A stretch of 55,926 nt of DNA from a virus, in IMG/VR virus record IMGVR_UViG_3300017971_001822, positions 1-55,926 of that record; one strand, 5' to 3'. The notes beneath the pieces are model-generated. The model had not been told where the DNA came from and ran no database searches. It saw only the letters and a list, made by a program, of their open reading frames with translations. This document shows positions 17,144 to 25,602 of this stretch, piece after piece (position 1 is the stretch's first letter; every line of letters starts with the position of its first letter). A program made the translations under genes and the position numbers.

Positions 17144-18095
17144 CTTCTATCTCCGTTTCGGCACCAGAGCACATTGCTCGGAAGTGACATCTCTTACATC
17201 TGTATTCGTCGTCTGTCTTCTCGAAAAAATCTGAATCATCTTTTTTGCAATGTGCCTCTTCAAGAATTGGATATTCTTGGCGAATTATTTCTGCTTGCCG
17301 TTTCATCATTGGCATGGTGACATTGAGCTTCGGCATCGCATCGGATCCCATTTCGTTCAGAAACGCGAGATAGACGGGAACGATGATTATATCTTCTGGC
17401 TTCTTCGCCCATCCCTGTTTAAGAGCATACATTGCATATGTCACAAGCTGATCTATGACACTATCGCTGACTCTTCCGGTTTTCCAATCTATTAGATAAA
17501 CTTTCCCGCCATAGCGGAACCCACAGTCTATCTTTACCGTTACTTCTTGGCCAGTATTCAGCTTGAATTTCTGGAACTCTTCTATAGATAACCAGTCATC
17601 TGGTTTCAATCTTTTCATTACATCGTATAGTGGACAATCGTAAAAGGCTTTGACACACGACATAACCTTGTGTTTCTTCTCAAGCATAGATTTTGAATAC
17701 GTCTCGCTGTCGTGCTGGAGTGTTTGGTAGTAATGCTCTTCTAGATTGATATAGTTCTTCGGACTATGCTCCCATCTCTTTCTCATAGAATCGAGCCAGC
17801 CCCGACGCATTCTCTGCACAGCTTCGCTTTGCGCATCTTCTAACGGAATGAAATCTCCATTTTTACGAAGGTGTTGGATAGTCTCTTCTATAATATCATG
17901 GACTATTGATCCTACCCACATTGGGAAGTTGGTCATATTCTTGAGCGTGTACGCCTGTCTCTTTTCTTGTCTAGCATTCTTGAGCCAACCCTCCCAAGCG
18001 ATGTGGTAAGTAAGATGATATTTCCACATACACTCTCTGAGCAACTTGACTCTTGATTCACTCCACGCAAATGTTTGTTCTATTTTTTTACCCAC
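17124..18095 (-). CDS. PD-(D/E)xK nuclease with Fe-S-type cysteines (Cas4/RecB-like), copy 2
   Basis: 323 residues, GTG start. FAWSESRVKLLRECMWKYHL is the RecB-like N-terminal motif with one cysteine, and VKIDCGFRYGGKVYLIDWKTG is the catalytic D...D-W-K core. DQLVTYAMYAL is a Q-x-x-x-Y motif, and YRCKRCHFRAMC completes a likely 4Fe-4S site. It is the same family as the 7697-8569 gene but clearly diverged. It sits just upstream of RNase H, which suggests end-processing or Okazaki-related functions. Confidence 0.8.
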   Translation of the reverse strand: MGKKIEQTFAWSESRVKLLRECMWKYHLTYHIAWEGWLKNARQEKRQAYTLKNMTNFPMWVGSIVHDIIEETIQHLRKNGDFIPLEDAQSEAVQRMRRGWLDSMRKRWEHSPKNYINLEEHYYQTLQHDSETYSKSMLEKKHKVMSCVKAFYDCPLYDVMKRLKPDDWLSIEEFQKFKLNTGQEVTVKIDCGFRYGGKVYLIDWKTGRVSDSVIDQLVTYAMYALKQGWAKKPEDIIIVPVYLAFLNEMGSDAMPKLNVTMPMMKRQAEIIRQEYPILEEAHCKKDDSDFFEKTDDEYRCKRCHFRAMCSGAETEIEDGVTPF

Positions 18096-18804
18096 TACAA
18101 AGCTCTCTAACGTGTTTCATCATGCCCTTTCGTTTCCACAGTCCAAATGCAAAGTGGATAATGGATGGGTTATTTTCTTCTACTCGTTTTAACCACAACT
18201 TGATTTCACCTACAGAGCTAGTGTTCGGATGCGAATTACAATGCTCCATCGGGAGTCCGGTAATGTGGAATTTCGTATCCAACCTTTTCGCACATTCAGA
18301 CAAAGAAGCTTGATCTGCTGACGGTTTATCTGGGCCAGCGAGATCTTCTTGTAATCTATTCCATTCCCTGACGAATTCTATGGTTTTTGGTAAGTTTCTC
18401 AAGAATAGAAATCCAGCACTAATATTGTTCAGCTTATGCTCTTGTTTTATATTCGGATACACTGTAACGCCAATGTCCCCTACGCACCAATTGAGCCATT
18501 CAATGTTTCTGACAACTAGACAATCTATATCCAGAAGCAATAATCCTGTATTTTTCTGGTGAGTATTTTCCATGTGGTACAAAAGAGCTTTTGCTTTTCT
18601 GGCGTAGTGCTCTGCGACATCTTTGGTCGGCTCGAATATGCGATACACCATTGCGCTCTTATCTATGCGACAGTCTTCCCAGAGATGGTCGGTATAGATA
18701 TGTACTTTATTTGCGCCGCTACAAAATAGCCAACTATAAATTGTCTGATCCAGAAGATCAATACAATCGGATGAACAATAAGTGATTATGTCGAAACGAT
18801 CCAT
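18088..18804 (-). CDS. GT-A glycosyltransferase-like protein
   Basis: 238 residues. IITYCSSDCIDLLDQTIYSW begins the nucleotide-sugar fold, LLLLDIDCLVVRN is a D-x-D metal site, NISAGFLFLRNLP and ADQASLSECAKRLD are typical of GT77/GT8-like transferases, and IIHFAFGLWK is a late metal-histidine motif. The ATG at 18804 overlaps the stop of the phosphoesterase gene, with AAGGTGG upstream. It is away from the main glycan cluster, so it may glucosylate DNA, a protein or the virion. Confidence 0.65.
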   Translation of the reverse strand: MDRFDIITYCSSDCIDLLDQTIYSWLFCSGANKVHIYTDHLWEDCRIDKSAMVYRIFEPTKDVAEHYARKAKALLYHMENTHQKNTGLLLLDIDCLVVRNIEWLNWCVGDIGVTVYPNIKQEHKLNNISAGFLFLRNLPKTIEFVREWNRLQEDLAGPDKPSADQASLSECAKRLDTKFHITGLPMEHCNSHPNTSSVGEIKLWLKRVEENNPSIIHFAFGLWKRKGMMKHVRELCSG

Positions 18805-19970
18805 CACCCACCTTTGAGTCTGCTGACCACTTCGTCTCTCTTGAAATAATATCCACGATCATAGAACGGGAAAAACTCTGGAATGAATCTTGCTACGCCA
18901 CCAGCGATGTCTTGTTGAAGCGTACAGATAACAAAACCAACGTGTGCTTCAATTTTCTTTTTCCTCATGAATCTAGTTTGGTCACACACGCAGCCGCACT
19001 GAACGACATGGACGTTTCTAGGATAGCAATAATCAAACTTGTGGTAATGCCCCGCCAGAATCACCGCTGGTTTTTCGCCGCCTTGGAGCGATTCGACTAT
19101 TTTCTGGCTGGCATAAGATACTGCATAGGAAGATCCACCTCCGGGATGCATGGTTTTAATAACACATGAACCTTTGGGTGCCTTGATTTCGATATCTGCT
19201 TCCATGTACCCCATGTATTGCAAATCTTCTCTGCCTTGGGCTTGTGCTTCGAGTTGTAAGTATCTTCCAAACTCAAGACCTTCCCTCTGTTGCCACCATC
19301 CTTCATGATCATCGCCGTCGACATAGTAAGTGACAATACCGTCTCTTTGCGGCCAATTATCGATTGCGTACTGGCATTGATCAGAGATTCCGTGTACCAG
19401 CAACTCGTGTCGATTAAACCTGAACTCGCCGTCGACATAATTACCAGCACAGAAAACTGTATTAACACCTCTCTCTGCAAACGTGTCGTAAGCCGCCTTC
19501 AAAACGTCGAGTCTAGCATTCTTGTTCCCAAGATGCATATCTGTTACAACGCCAAACTTGATTGGTTCGCCATAAAACTGGTTATCCAGAATAACGCCAT
19601 CCGCACCATGTTGGACAGATTTTCCAAGCTGAATGTACGAGCCTTTCCTCTCAATAATATATCCGTGCTCTTCTAGATCTTTTAGCACATTTTCAATATC
19701 GCTCAATTGAGCAGACATATCCTTTGCCAGTTGCTCTGGCGTAACCGATTTCCTGATTTTTCTAATAACTTCAGATCTAAACAGCGGATCTGACGGATCG
19801 ATGCCCACACGAGGAATACCTTCGAGAATTGTTTTCGCCTGAGTGATCATCTTTCTGGCTTTCCAGACAGACACATCCATGGCGTCAGCAATCTCTTCTC
19901 TGGTCTTGCCGCTTCTCAATAGTCTGATTACTTCCTCGATCTCCGGACTTATCTGAGGATTCTTAGACAT
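18804..19970 (-). CDS. HTH plus calcineurin-like metallophosphoesterase
   Basis: 388 residues. Residues about 18-45 (LLRSGKTREEIADAMDVSVWKARKMI) form a helix-turn-helix, and a second winged-helix-like region spans about 75-110. The phosphoesterase core follows: VVTDMHLGNKN, CAGNYVDGE, VDGDDHEGWW, IKTMHPGGG, LAGHYHKF. The usual G-D-x-x-D and G-N-H-D/E motifs appear as GNYVD and GDDHE, so D and N are swapped. First gene after promoter 19998-20027. It may cleave nucleic acid or cyclic nucleotides at bound DNA. Confidence 0.75.
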   Translation of the reverse strand: MSKNPQISPEIEEVIRLLRSGKTREEIADAMDVSVWKARKMITQAKTILEGIPRVGIDPSDPLFRSEVIRKIRKSVTPEQLAKDMSAQLSDIENVLKDLEEHGYIIERKGSYIQLGKSVQHGADGVILDNQFYGEPIKFGVVTDMHLGNKNARLDVLKAAYDTFAERGVNTVFCAGNYVDGEFRFNRHELLVHGISDQCQYAIDNWPQRDGIVTYYVDGDDHEGWWQQREGLEFGRYLQLEAQAQGREDLQYMGYMEADIEIKAPKGSCVIKTMHPGGGSSYAVSYASQKIVESLQGGEKPAVILAGHYHKFDYCYPRNVHVVQCGCVCDQTRFMRKKKIEAHVGFVICTLQQDIAGGVARFIPEFFPFYDRGYYFKRDEVVSRLKGG

Positions 19971-19997
19971 GTACTACCCCCTTCTTTTTGGCACTAT

Positions 19998-20027
19998 ATT
20001 ATATCATTCAGCATAGCTTTTTTCTAC
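19998..20027 (-). promoter_or_regulatory. Conserved phage promoter, copy b (GTAGAAA-N14-TGATATAAT)
   Basis: Minus strand. GTAGAAA, 14 bases, then TGATATAAT, preceded by an A/T-rich GAAATTTA element. It sits in the 56-base gap between the ribonucleotide reductase stop and the phosphoesterase start, with a leader carrying GGGGG before the ATG at 19970. Confidence 0.75.
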
Positions 20028-21787
20028 TAAATTTCGCAAGATCCTTTAGGACAATCATTAACGGACGATGTAGATTCTATGCTGGAAAGATATTTTTTGG
20101 CCTCTTCGATTTCAACGGGAGTCATAGGAGACTCACCCTTACTCCCGTCCCTATAAAGAGTTATGCCCTTAACTTCATCAATGAACTCCCTCATGACGTC
20201 CGATAACTCTTCTAGATCATAATTGTTTGGTAGATTAATCGTCTTTGAGATGGAGTTGTCTATGTGTCGCTGACAGATCGCTTGCATTGCCAAGTGATCA
20301 TATGGGGCTATTTCATGCGCTGTTTGGAAGTGATCTACTGATTTGCCTTCCTGCAAAAACTTCTTAACTAACGGATGGATAACTATCTCGCTACTACTTT
20401 CTCTCTCTGGCGAATGTTGGTTGGCATGTTTGTTGAAACTGCGTTTGTAGACACATTGAAAAATCGGCTCTATGCCAGACGAACACCCTGCCACAATCGA
20501 TGTTGTTCCTGTCGGGGCAATCGTTAATAATGCACAGTTCCTGATCCCATGTTCTTTAATTCTTCTTCTCAAGCTCTTCGTCAAATGCTTTTTGGCGAAT
20601 CCGCTTTGAATATGTTTCTCTGGGTCGAATGAATGAAACGGCCCCTTCTCGACCGCTATCATAATGCTTGTGTCATATGCTCTTTTCTTGATGAAATCCA
20701 TGACTTCTTCCACCATACTTCTTGCGCCATCTGTGTCATATTTAAACCTCATCTGAAGAAGCATGTCATGTAAGCCCATCACTCCAAGACCGATTCTTCT
20801 GTGGTTTTGACATGTCTCTCTGATGATTGGCAAAGGATAATGGTTTTGATCTATTACGTCATCTAAGAATCGGACACTGATGGCGACAGTTTCTTCTAGT
20901 AAGTCCCAGTCCATTTTGCCGCCAACGATGTGTGAAGCGAGATTGATTGCACCAAGACAACAACAGTCATAAGACATAAGCCAAACTTCGCCACAAGGAT
21001 TGGTAGTGACTACTTCGCCAGCGTAATAAGCTGTATTCATATTGTTCGCTAGCCCAATGTTCAACAAGCCCGGATCTCCACTTTCCCAAGCGTTCGTAAC
21101 AATCTTGTTCCATAGTTCCCTTGCTGGCATTCGTCCTCGCTCTTCGCCTTTCCATCTGAAAATTACATCCTCTTCTGCGTCGAGCAATTTTATGAACTGA
21201 TCATCTATGCAAACAGATATATTTGCATTGTTAAGTTGTTTCTCGTCTAACTTAACAGACAGGAATTCCGGAATATCTGGATGGTCGTAATTGAGACAGA
21301 ACAAAAGCGCCGATCTTCGTCCGCCGCCTTCTCTCAATTCTTCGCACATTGCATTTACCATCTTCATAATAGAAACAGATCCTGTGCTCTCGCCACCAGT
21401 CCCACGGATTGGGGTTCCTCTTGGCCTGACATGGGAGAAGTTAACACCCACGCCGCCACCCATTCCAGAGATGATCAAAACTGACCTAAGAAGGTCTCCC
21501 CATCCTTCTCTGCTATCTTCGCAGGGTATAGCAAAGCAATTTAGGAGTTGTCCTCTTGGTCTTCCTGATCCTCTCCAAATTCTTCCCCCACAAGAAAAAC
21601 GATTGGTAACAAGAATATCATAAAATCTGGCAGCATATTCATCCCTCTTCTTTCCGAATTCGGCGCTGGCGATATGATTAGCTACTCTACGGCAAGCATC
21701 GCTAAAAGTCTCGTTTTCATGAATCGCATATCTATCTTTGAATATATCAAGTGCAAACCCCGATGGGGTATAGTGTTCTATATTCAT
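20027..21787 (-). CDS. nrdJ: Ribonucleoside-diphosphate reductase, class II (adenosylcobalamin-dependent)
   Basis: 586 residues. LLNCFAIP carries the first redox cysteine, MGGGVGVNFSHVRPRG and GGGRRSALL are class II signatures, TTNPCGEVWL holds the radical cysteine and glutamate, and IAPTGTTSIVAGCSSGIEP is the C-terminal barrel motif. DCPKGSCEI supplies the terminal redox pair. No small-subunit gene is present, consistent with a B12 enzyme. It makes dNTPs for the phage together with the dCMP deaminase overlapping upstream and ThyX at 28885. The host must supply cobalamin. Confidence 0.92.
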   Translation of the reverse strand: MNIEHYTPSGFALDIFKDRYAIHENETFSDACRRVANHIASAEFGKKRDEYAARFYDILVTNRFSCGGRIWRGSGRPRGQLLNCFAIPCEDSREGWGDLLRSVLIISGMGGGVGVNFSHVRPRGTPIRGTGGESTGSVSIMKMVNAMCEELREGGGRRSALLFCLNYDHPDIPEFLSVKLDEKQLNNANISVCIDDQFIKLLDAEEDVIFRWKGEERGRMPARELWNKIVTNAWESGDPGLLNIGLANNMNTAYYAGEVVTTNPCGEVWLMSYDCCCLGAINLASHIVGGKMDWDLLEETVAISVRFLDDVIDQNHYPLPIIRETCQNHRRIGLGVMGLHDMLLQMRFKYDTDGARSMVEEVMDFIKKRAYDTSIMIAVEKGPFHSFDPEKHIQSGFAKKHLTKSLRRRIKEHGIRNCALLTIAPTGTTSIVAGCSSGIEPIFQCVYKRSFNKHANQHSPERESSSEIVIHPLVKKFLQEGKSVDHFQTAHEIAPYDHLAMQAICQRHIDNSISKTINLPNNYDLEELSDVMREFIDEVKGITLYRDGSKGESPMTPVEIEEAKKYLSSIESTSSVNDCPKGSCEI

Positions 21788-22329
21788 CGGCGAGTAATCC
21801 CCCTTCTTCTCATATGTGATAGCTGGATCAACTGCTTTAATTCGTCCAATTCATCCCATAACAAATCAACATCTTCTGGAATCCATTCCACAACATCTAT
21901 ATCTCGTCCTTCTAGAAGCAAATCTATTAAACGATTTTGAAGTTCACTATCCTCTAGGTGTTGACTATCTTTGTGCGTCGATCTGACTGGGCCGAACACA
22001 ACTCTTGCGATATCTTTCTGTATTAGTTGTGACCAACAATGCGCACATGGTGGGCCTGTAATGTACGCAGTAGCACCTTTCATGGACACATCGCAATTCA
22101 GAATCGCGTTCTCTTCAGAATGCAAGACGATATAATATTTGTCGGGTCTGGTTTGTGGCATCTTCTCGTCGTCGCAATCTTTTGGAAAACCATTGTATCC
22201 TTGCGATAATGGCTTCCCATCTTCCGCTATGACAATGCAACCATGCTGTGTAGACTCGTCTTGGCTCCTAACCCTGATCCATAGGGCTTGAACCATATGA
22301 TAATCATCTCTACATGGCCTATTTCTCAT
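21784..22329 (-). CDS. dCMP deaminase-like zinc deaminase
   Basis: 181 residues. VLHSEENAIL is the H-x-E active site and TGPPCAHCWSQLI the P-C-x-x-C zinc motif of the cytidine/deoxycytidylate deaminase family. STQHGCIVIAEDG and GYNGFPKDC match the dCMP deaminase (ComEB-like) subgroup. It makes dUMP for ThyX. It has a C-terminal helical extension of about 50 residues. It overlaps RNR by 4 bases. Confidence 0.85.
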   Translation of the reverse strand: MRNRPCRDDYHMVQALWIRVRSQDESTQHGCIVIAEDGKPLSQGYNGFPKDCDDEKMPQTRPDKYYIVLHSEENAILNCDVSMKGATAYITGPPCAHCWSQLIQKDIARVVFGPVRSTHKDSQHLEDSELQNRLIDLLLEGRDIDVVEWIPEDVDLLWDELDELKQLIQLSHMRRRGITRR

Positions 22330-22949
22330 TCTTCACCCTCTATTATCATTCCACTGTCGGACGGCAAGCTTGCGTCATCGTCCTTCAGACTGGCAATCTG
22401 TTTATTTATAGAATCACAAAACGGCTGAAGCATATGCGAAATGTAGTCGTCGTCGTTTTGGTATGATGCCGCATCTGCTTTTCGAACCGAGAACCAATTG
22501 TCAATGTTGTATCTGCCGACTACTGCAATGAACTTTCTGACAGATTTTTCTGACAAAGATTGTCTAACATCAAACATATGTGTTTTTATGATGCGGAGAA
22601 CCTTATCCCTTACGTCTGGATCTGCTTCCCATTCCTCAAGCATTTTGTCTGCGATCTCAACTGACGCTCGCTCATGTCCCGGAAAGCCTAGAAGAGTCCC
22701 GTCTTTTTCTACTCTAGTCCGAGGCTTGCCTAGATCATGAAATATTGCAGCGAAAAGTGTAATCTCATTTTTACATTCAAGAGCATCCAGCACGTTCATG
22801 GTGTGATCAAAGACGGTCTGGCCATTTCTCTGGATACATTGGCGAGCACGATCTAGTGCATAAAACGAATTCCAACTATTGCGCCAATACGCACTCGGAC
22901 AGTCTGCGTCTAACATGGCATCTATTATGATCTTGGCTTTAGTTTTCAT
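22326..22949 (-). CDS. HD-domain phosphohydrolase
   Basis: 207 residues. FDHTMNVLDAL, AAIFHDLGKPRTRVE and GFPGHERASVEIADKML are the H...HD...H motifs typical of the HD domain found in tRNA nucleotidyltransferases and phosphodiesterases; KTHMFDVRQ adds the last histidine region. No nucleotidyltransferase domain is attached. It may hydrolyse nucleotides or 2',3'-cyclic phosphates, which would fit the RNA repair genes elsewhere in the window. GGAG precedes the ATG. Confidence 0.75.
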   Translation of the reverse strand: MKTKAKIIIDAMLDADCPSAYWRNSWNSFYALDRARQCIQRNGQTVFDHTMNVLDALECKNEITLFAAIFHDLGKPRTRVEKDGTLLGFPGHERASVEIADKMLEEWEADPDVRDKVLRIIKTHMFDVRQSLSEKSVRKFIAVVGRYNIDNWFSVRKADAASYQNDDDYISHMLQPFCDSINKQIASLKDDDASLPSDSGMIIEGEE

Positions 22950-23799
22950 TCGTCTCCACGAGGTCTTGGTTTAGTTTCGTAATGAAGGTCATGCTGTTTT
23001 CTTCAAGAAATTCATGAATGACAGTCGCAGAAATTGAGTATGCGTAATGTGCGACGAATTGAAAGCCGACACAAGCCACGCTGCTCGGCATACCAATCAA
23101 ATAATATTCACCTTCATATTCTTTGAACAACCCGCCGCCGCTAGACCCCGGAGAAATCTGTGCCGTATGGGAAAACATAAGAATGTCTTCCTGAAGATAG
23201 AAGGCAGAGACAAGTCCCTTGGTCGGCAATGGCTTTTTGCCAAGCTGACATCCAACGGCAAAAACTTCATCGAATATACGAACGTCCATCATTTGTTCAG
23301 CAGACGCAATTCTCGCAATGTTCTCTATCAGATCTTCCGTGAAAAAACTCACGACAGCAAGATCATAATCTTCTGATTCAATCAATATGGTGGCATCATA
23401 AATCTCCCATTCTGTAGCTTCATGCCTGAATACTGTTACCGAACAGCCGGGATCCTCCATGACGTACTCTACTGTGCCTCTTAGTCCGTCAACATCAATG
23501 TCTTTGAGAATCTCTCTATTGTCGACAACGTGGGCATTCGTGATAGCCAGATACCAGTACCTACCTTTTTCGTCTGGCCCATCTCGAAACACCAAGACGC
23601 CAGACCCGCTTGACTCCTCATTTACTACATGGATAATAGGGTCAAGCATAGCCATTTGTTTAATATCTGTTGCTGATAATACAACTTGATTTGCGTCGTT
23701 CGCAGAGTCGATAGAATAATAGACGTAAGCAGCAAGACCAGCAATGGTCAACCCTATCACCACAATAACTACATTGGCAATTTTTTCAAACGTAGACAT
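22939..23799 (-). CDS. Membrane-anchored trypsin-like serine protease (HtrA-like)
   Basis: 286 residues. One transmembrane anchor (about 9-29) precedes a chymotrypsin-fold domain with a complete triad: H90 in ITNAHVVD, D146 in EDYDLAVV, S220 in SPGSSGGGLF. There is no PDZ domain, so it is shorter than DegP. The topology suggests a periplasmic or extracellular protease domain. The neighbouring lipoproteins and collagen-like protein suggest an envelope-directed set, perhaps for superinfection exclusion or host surface remodelling. Confidence 0.8.
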   Translation of the reverse strand: MSTFEKIANVVIVVIGLTIAGLAAYVYYSIDSANDANQVVLSATDIKQMAMLDPIIHVVNEESSGSGVLVFRDGPDEKGRYWYLAITNAHVVDNREILKDIDVDGLRGTVEYVMEDPGCSVTVFRHEATEWEIYDATILIESEDYDLAVVSFFTEDLIENIARIASAEQMMDVRIFDEVFAVGCQLGKKPLPTKGLVSAFYLQEDILMFSHTAQISPGSSGGGLFKEYEGEYYLIGMPSSVACVGFQFVAHYAYSISATVIHEFLEENSMTFITKLNQDLVETNEN

Positions 23800-23808
23800 T
23801 GCTTTCCC

Positions 23809-24255
23809 CTAACGAGATTGATATTCTTCGACCGCTTCGAGCGCGCCAGTCAAGCCAGCAGCGATCAATTTGCTAGCAAGCTCTTGTTCTTCGGTCGGAT
23901 CAACAATTGAAATGACATACCTCTCAATCACGTCGAGGATAGTAAAGCCGATAATTTTGTGTTCTTCTGGTAAATATTGCTCGGCAAGGTCTCTTAGACC
24001 ACCAATGTCTGGACAATCTGGTTCAGACAAAAGGTCTCTCGCCACCTCCACGTATGCGCTTATAACTTCTAGGTCGCCACGGTTCGGTTTGAATTCGTGC
24101 AATGCAATTCTAGTTGCAACTTTAACAAAGAATTTGATATCCTGTCTTTGTCTTTCGGGATCTACTTGGCTGACGCCACCTTTCAAGGCACAACCAGCAA
24201 GACATGGAATTATCAATAACACCGAAAGTGCTGCTGAAATTAGACATTTATTCAT
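23809..24255 (-). CDS. Lipoprotein, unknown function (1)
   Basis: 148 residues from the ATG at 24255, which has GAGGTGG upstream. A clear lipoprotein signal (LSVLLIIPCLAGC, lipobox LAGC) leads into a helical domain rich in charged residues. No known family recognised. It is paired with a second lipoprotein directly upstream. Confidence 0.65.
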   Translation of the reverse strand: MNKCLISAALSVLLIIPCLAGCALKGGVSQVDPERQRQDIKFFVKVATRIALHEFKPNRGDLEVISAYVEVARDLLSEPDCPDIGGLRDLAEQYLPEEHKIIGFTILDVIERYVISIVDPTEEQELASKLIAAGLTGALEAVEEYQSR

Positions 24256-24316
24256 TATCCACCTCTCCACTTTTGGCTACAGAGTTTATACACTCCAAAC
24301 TTAGTCAATCGCCCAA

Positions 24317-24862
24317 CTACTGCGAATTATTTTGCTGTCTTGACAGTGTTTTAGGAATCATCTTTTCAATGTCTCGAATAAGCGGTCGCCACATCTCAAT
24401 TTCTCTAAGTAGCTCTGGTGTAACCTCTTTGCCTTCTTCTGATAAATGCATCCAGATAGGCTTTTGTGATTCGAGGAATGTGTCAACTTGACCGAGATAT
24501 TGGTCTGCACGTTCACCCGCAATTAACAGAAATGCAAGGTACGCAAAGCTTTCCGAGACTACGGCTTCATCTTGACCGATATCATGATTAAGTTTTGCCA
24601 AAATTTCCATCGCATCATTTCTATCAAGCTTACCGTCCACAGACCGATCTAAGATTGCGTTTGCGGCTTCGCCGATCCACTTCTCACGAGCCTCAGTAAT
24701 AAGAGCCCTATTGAGGCCCCAAGACTTGACGAAGAAGGCTGTGCGGACATCGACGTTAATCCTAGTTCCTTGTTCCAAAGAGAGTTGCGCTCTATCGGCA
24801 GCAGAACACCCTGCCAACACCAATAAAGCTAAAAAGAATAGAATACATACAATACCACGCAT
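24317..24862 (-). CDS. Lipoprotein, unknown function (2)
   Basis: 181 residues with a strong signal peptide and lipobox (FFLALLVLAGC). The mature part is predicted helical, with a stretch GKLDRNDAMEILAKLNHD that looks EF-hand-like by eye only. It may be a phage-encoded outer-membrane lipoprotein affecting adsorption of other phages (inference). Confidence 0.65.
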   Translation of the reverse strand: MRGIVCILFFLALLVLAGCSAADRAQLSLEQGTRINVDVRTAFFVKSWGLNRALITEAREKWIGEAANAILDRSVDGKLDRNDAMEILAKLNHDIGQDEAVVSESFAYLAFLLIAGERADQYLGQVDTFLESQKPIWMHLSEEGKEVTPELLREIEMWRPLIRDIEKMIPKTLSRQQNNSQ

Positions 24863-24866
24863 AGCA

Positions 24867-25154
24867 TTATCCCCCCATGATCAGCATAAGCTGAAGAGCA
24901 AAAACGAATCCATCCATCCAGTTCTCGGCTGCGATTGCCCCTGCAAGTTCTCGTCTTGCATTCATAATCTCTTGTCTGGTAGGGGCTTCGACCGCTAAGT
25001 TGAAACGATTGGCATCTCGCAGACCGACAGGGCCTGACGCGAGCGATCTCAACTCTTCTTTTTCCTTTTCGGTCAAGGTGGGATAGATTTTTTCTAGGAT
25101 TGTAAACAATTCTTCTGTTTTGGTTGCAACATCTTTCATCATATCTTCAGTCAT
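24867..25154 (-). CDS. Small helical hypothetical protein
   Basis: 95 residues, helical, ending in a hydrophobic segment (WMDGFVFALQLMLIMGG). It overlaps the HExxH gene by 8 bases. Lies within the envelope group; no function assigned. Confidence 0.5.
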   Translation of the reverse strand: MTEDMMKDVATKTEELFTILEKIYPTLTEKEKEELRSLASGPVGLRDANRFNLAVEAPTRQEIMNARRELAGAIAAENWMDGFVFALQLMLIMGG

Positions 25155-25602
25155 CGAACATCTCCCTTCTCATAGCTGCCGGGAATCTTATTTTTCGGAA
25201 ATCTTTATATCTTAACAACAGTTTCGCGCTGTCAATAGTTTCTTGGGGGTAATGGGACTGGCGTTTTATTGCGTCCTTCACGCTTTGCCAGCCCCATTGT
25301 TCCGATTTTTTCAGGCCAAGTTTCGCACACATCACCAGTGAATAGATTTGTGCATGTGCTTCTTGGACTATACTTGTTTCACACTTTCTGCAATAACACT
25401 TTAGTTTCTCGCATTTGTAGTGTCCCAACTCGTGGAGAAAAATAGAGGCTTTCTGGTAATTCTCCAGTCCTTCATCGATGAAAATCTTTTGAGGTTTTTT
25501 AGCATAAAACCCATAGTAATCTTCATCAATCCTAGTCTCCTCAACCGGAATTGGACTGAGCTTGTATAGCTCGTTCAATTGTCGACGAGAAACTCTCCGC
25601 AT
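25147..25602 (-). CDS. HExxH zinc metallopeptidase-like (ImmA/IrrE-type)
   Basis: 151 residues. ASIFLHELGHYKCEK gives the zinc-binding HExxH, followed by a cysteine-rich KCYCRKCE and a downstream acidic helix (QEAHAQIYS) with a likely third ligand. Length and layout match the ImmA/IrrE (DUF955) group that cleaves repressors. A role in derepression or regulation is possible. Its position next to the collagen-like gene is unexplained. Confidence 0.65.
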   Translation of the reverse strand: MRRVSRRQLNELYKLSPIPVEETRIDEDYYGFYAKKPQKIFIDEGLENYQKASIFLHELGHYKCEKLKCYCRKCETSIVQEAHAQIYSLVMCAKLGLKKSEQWGWQSVKDAIKRQSHYPQETIDSAKLLLRYKDFRKIRFPAAMRREMFDD

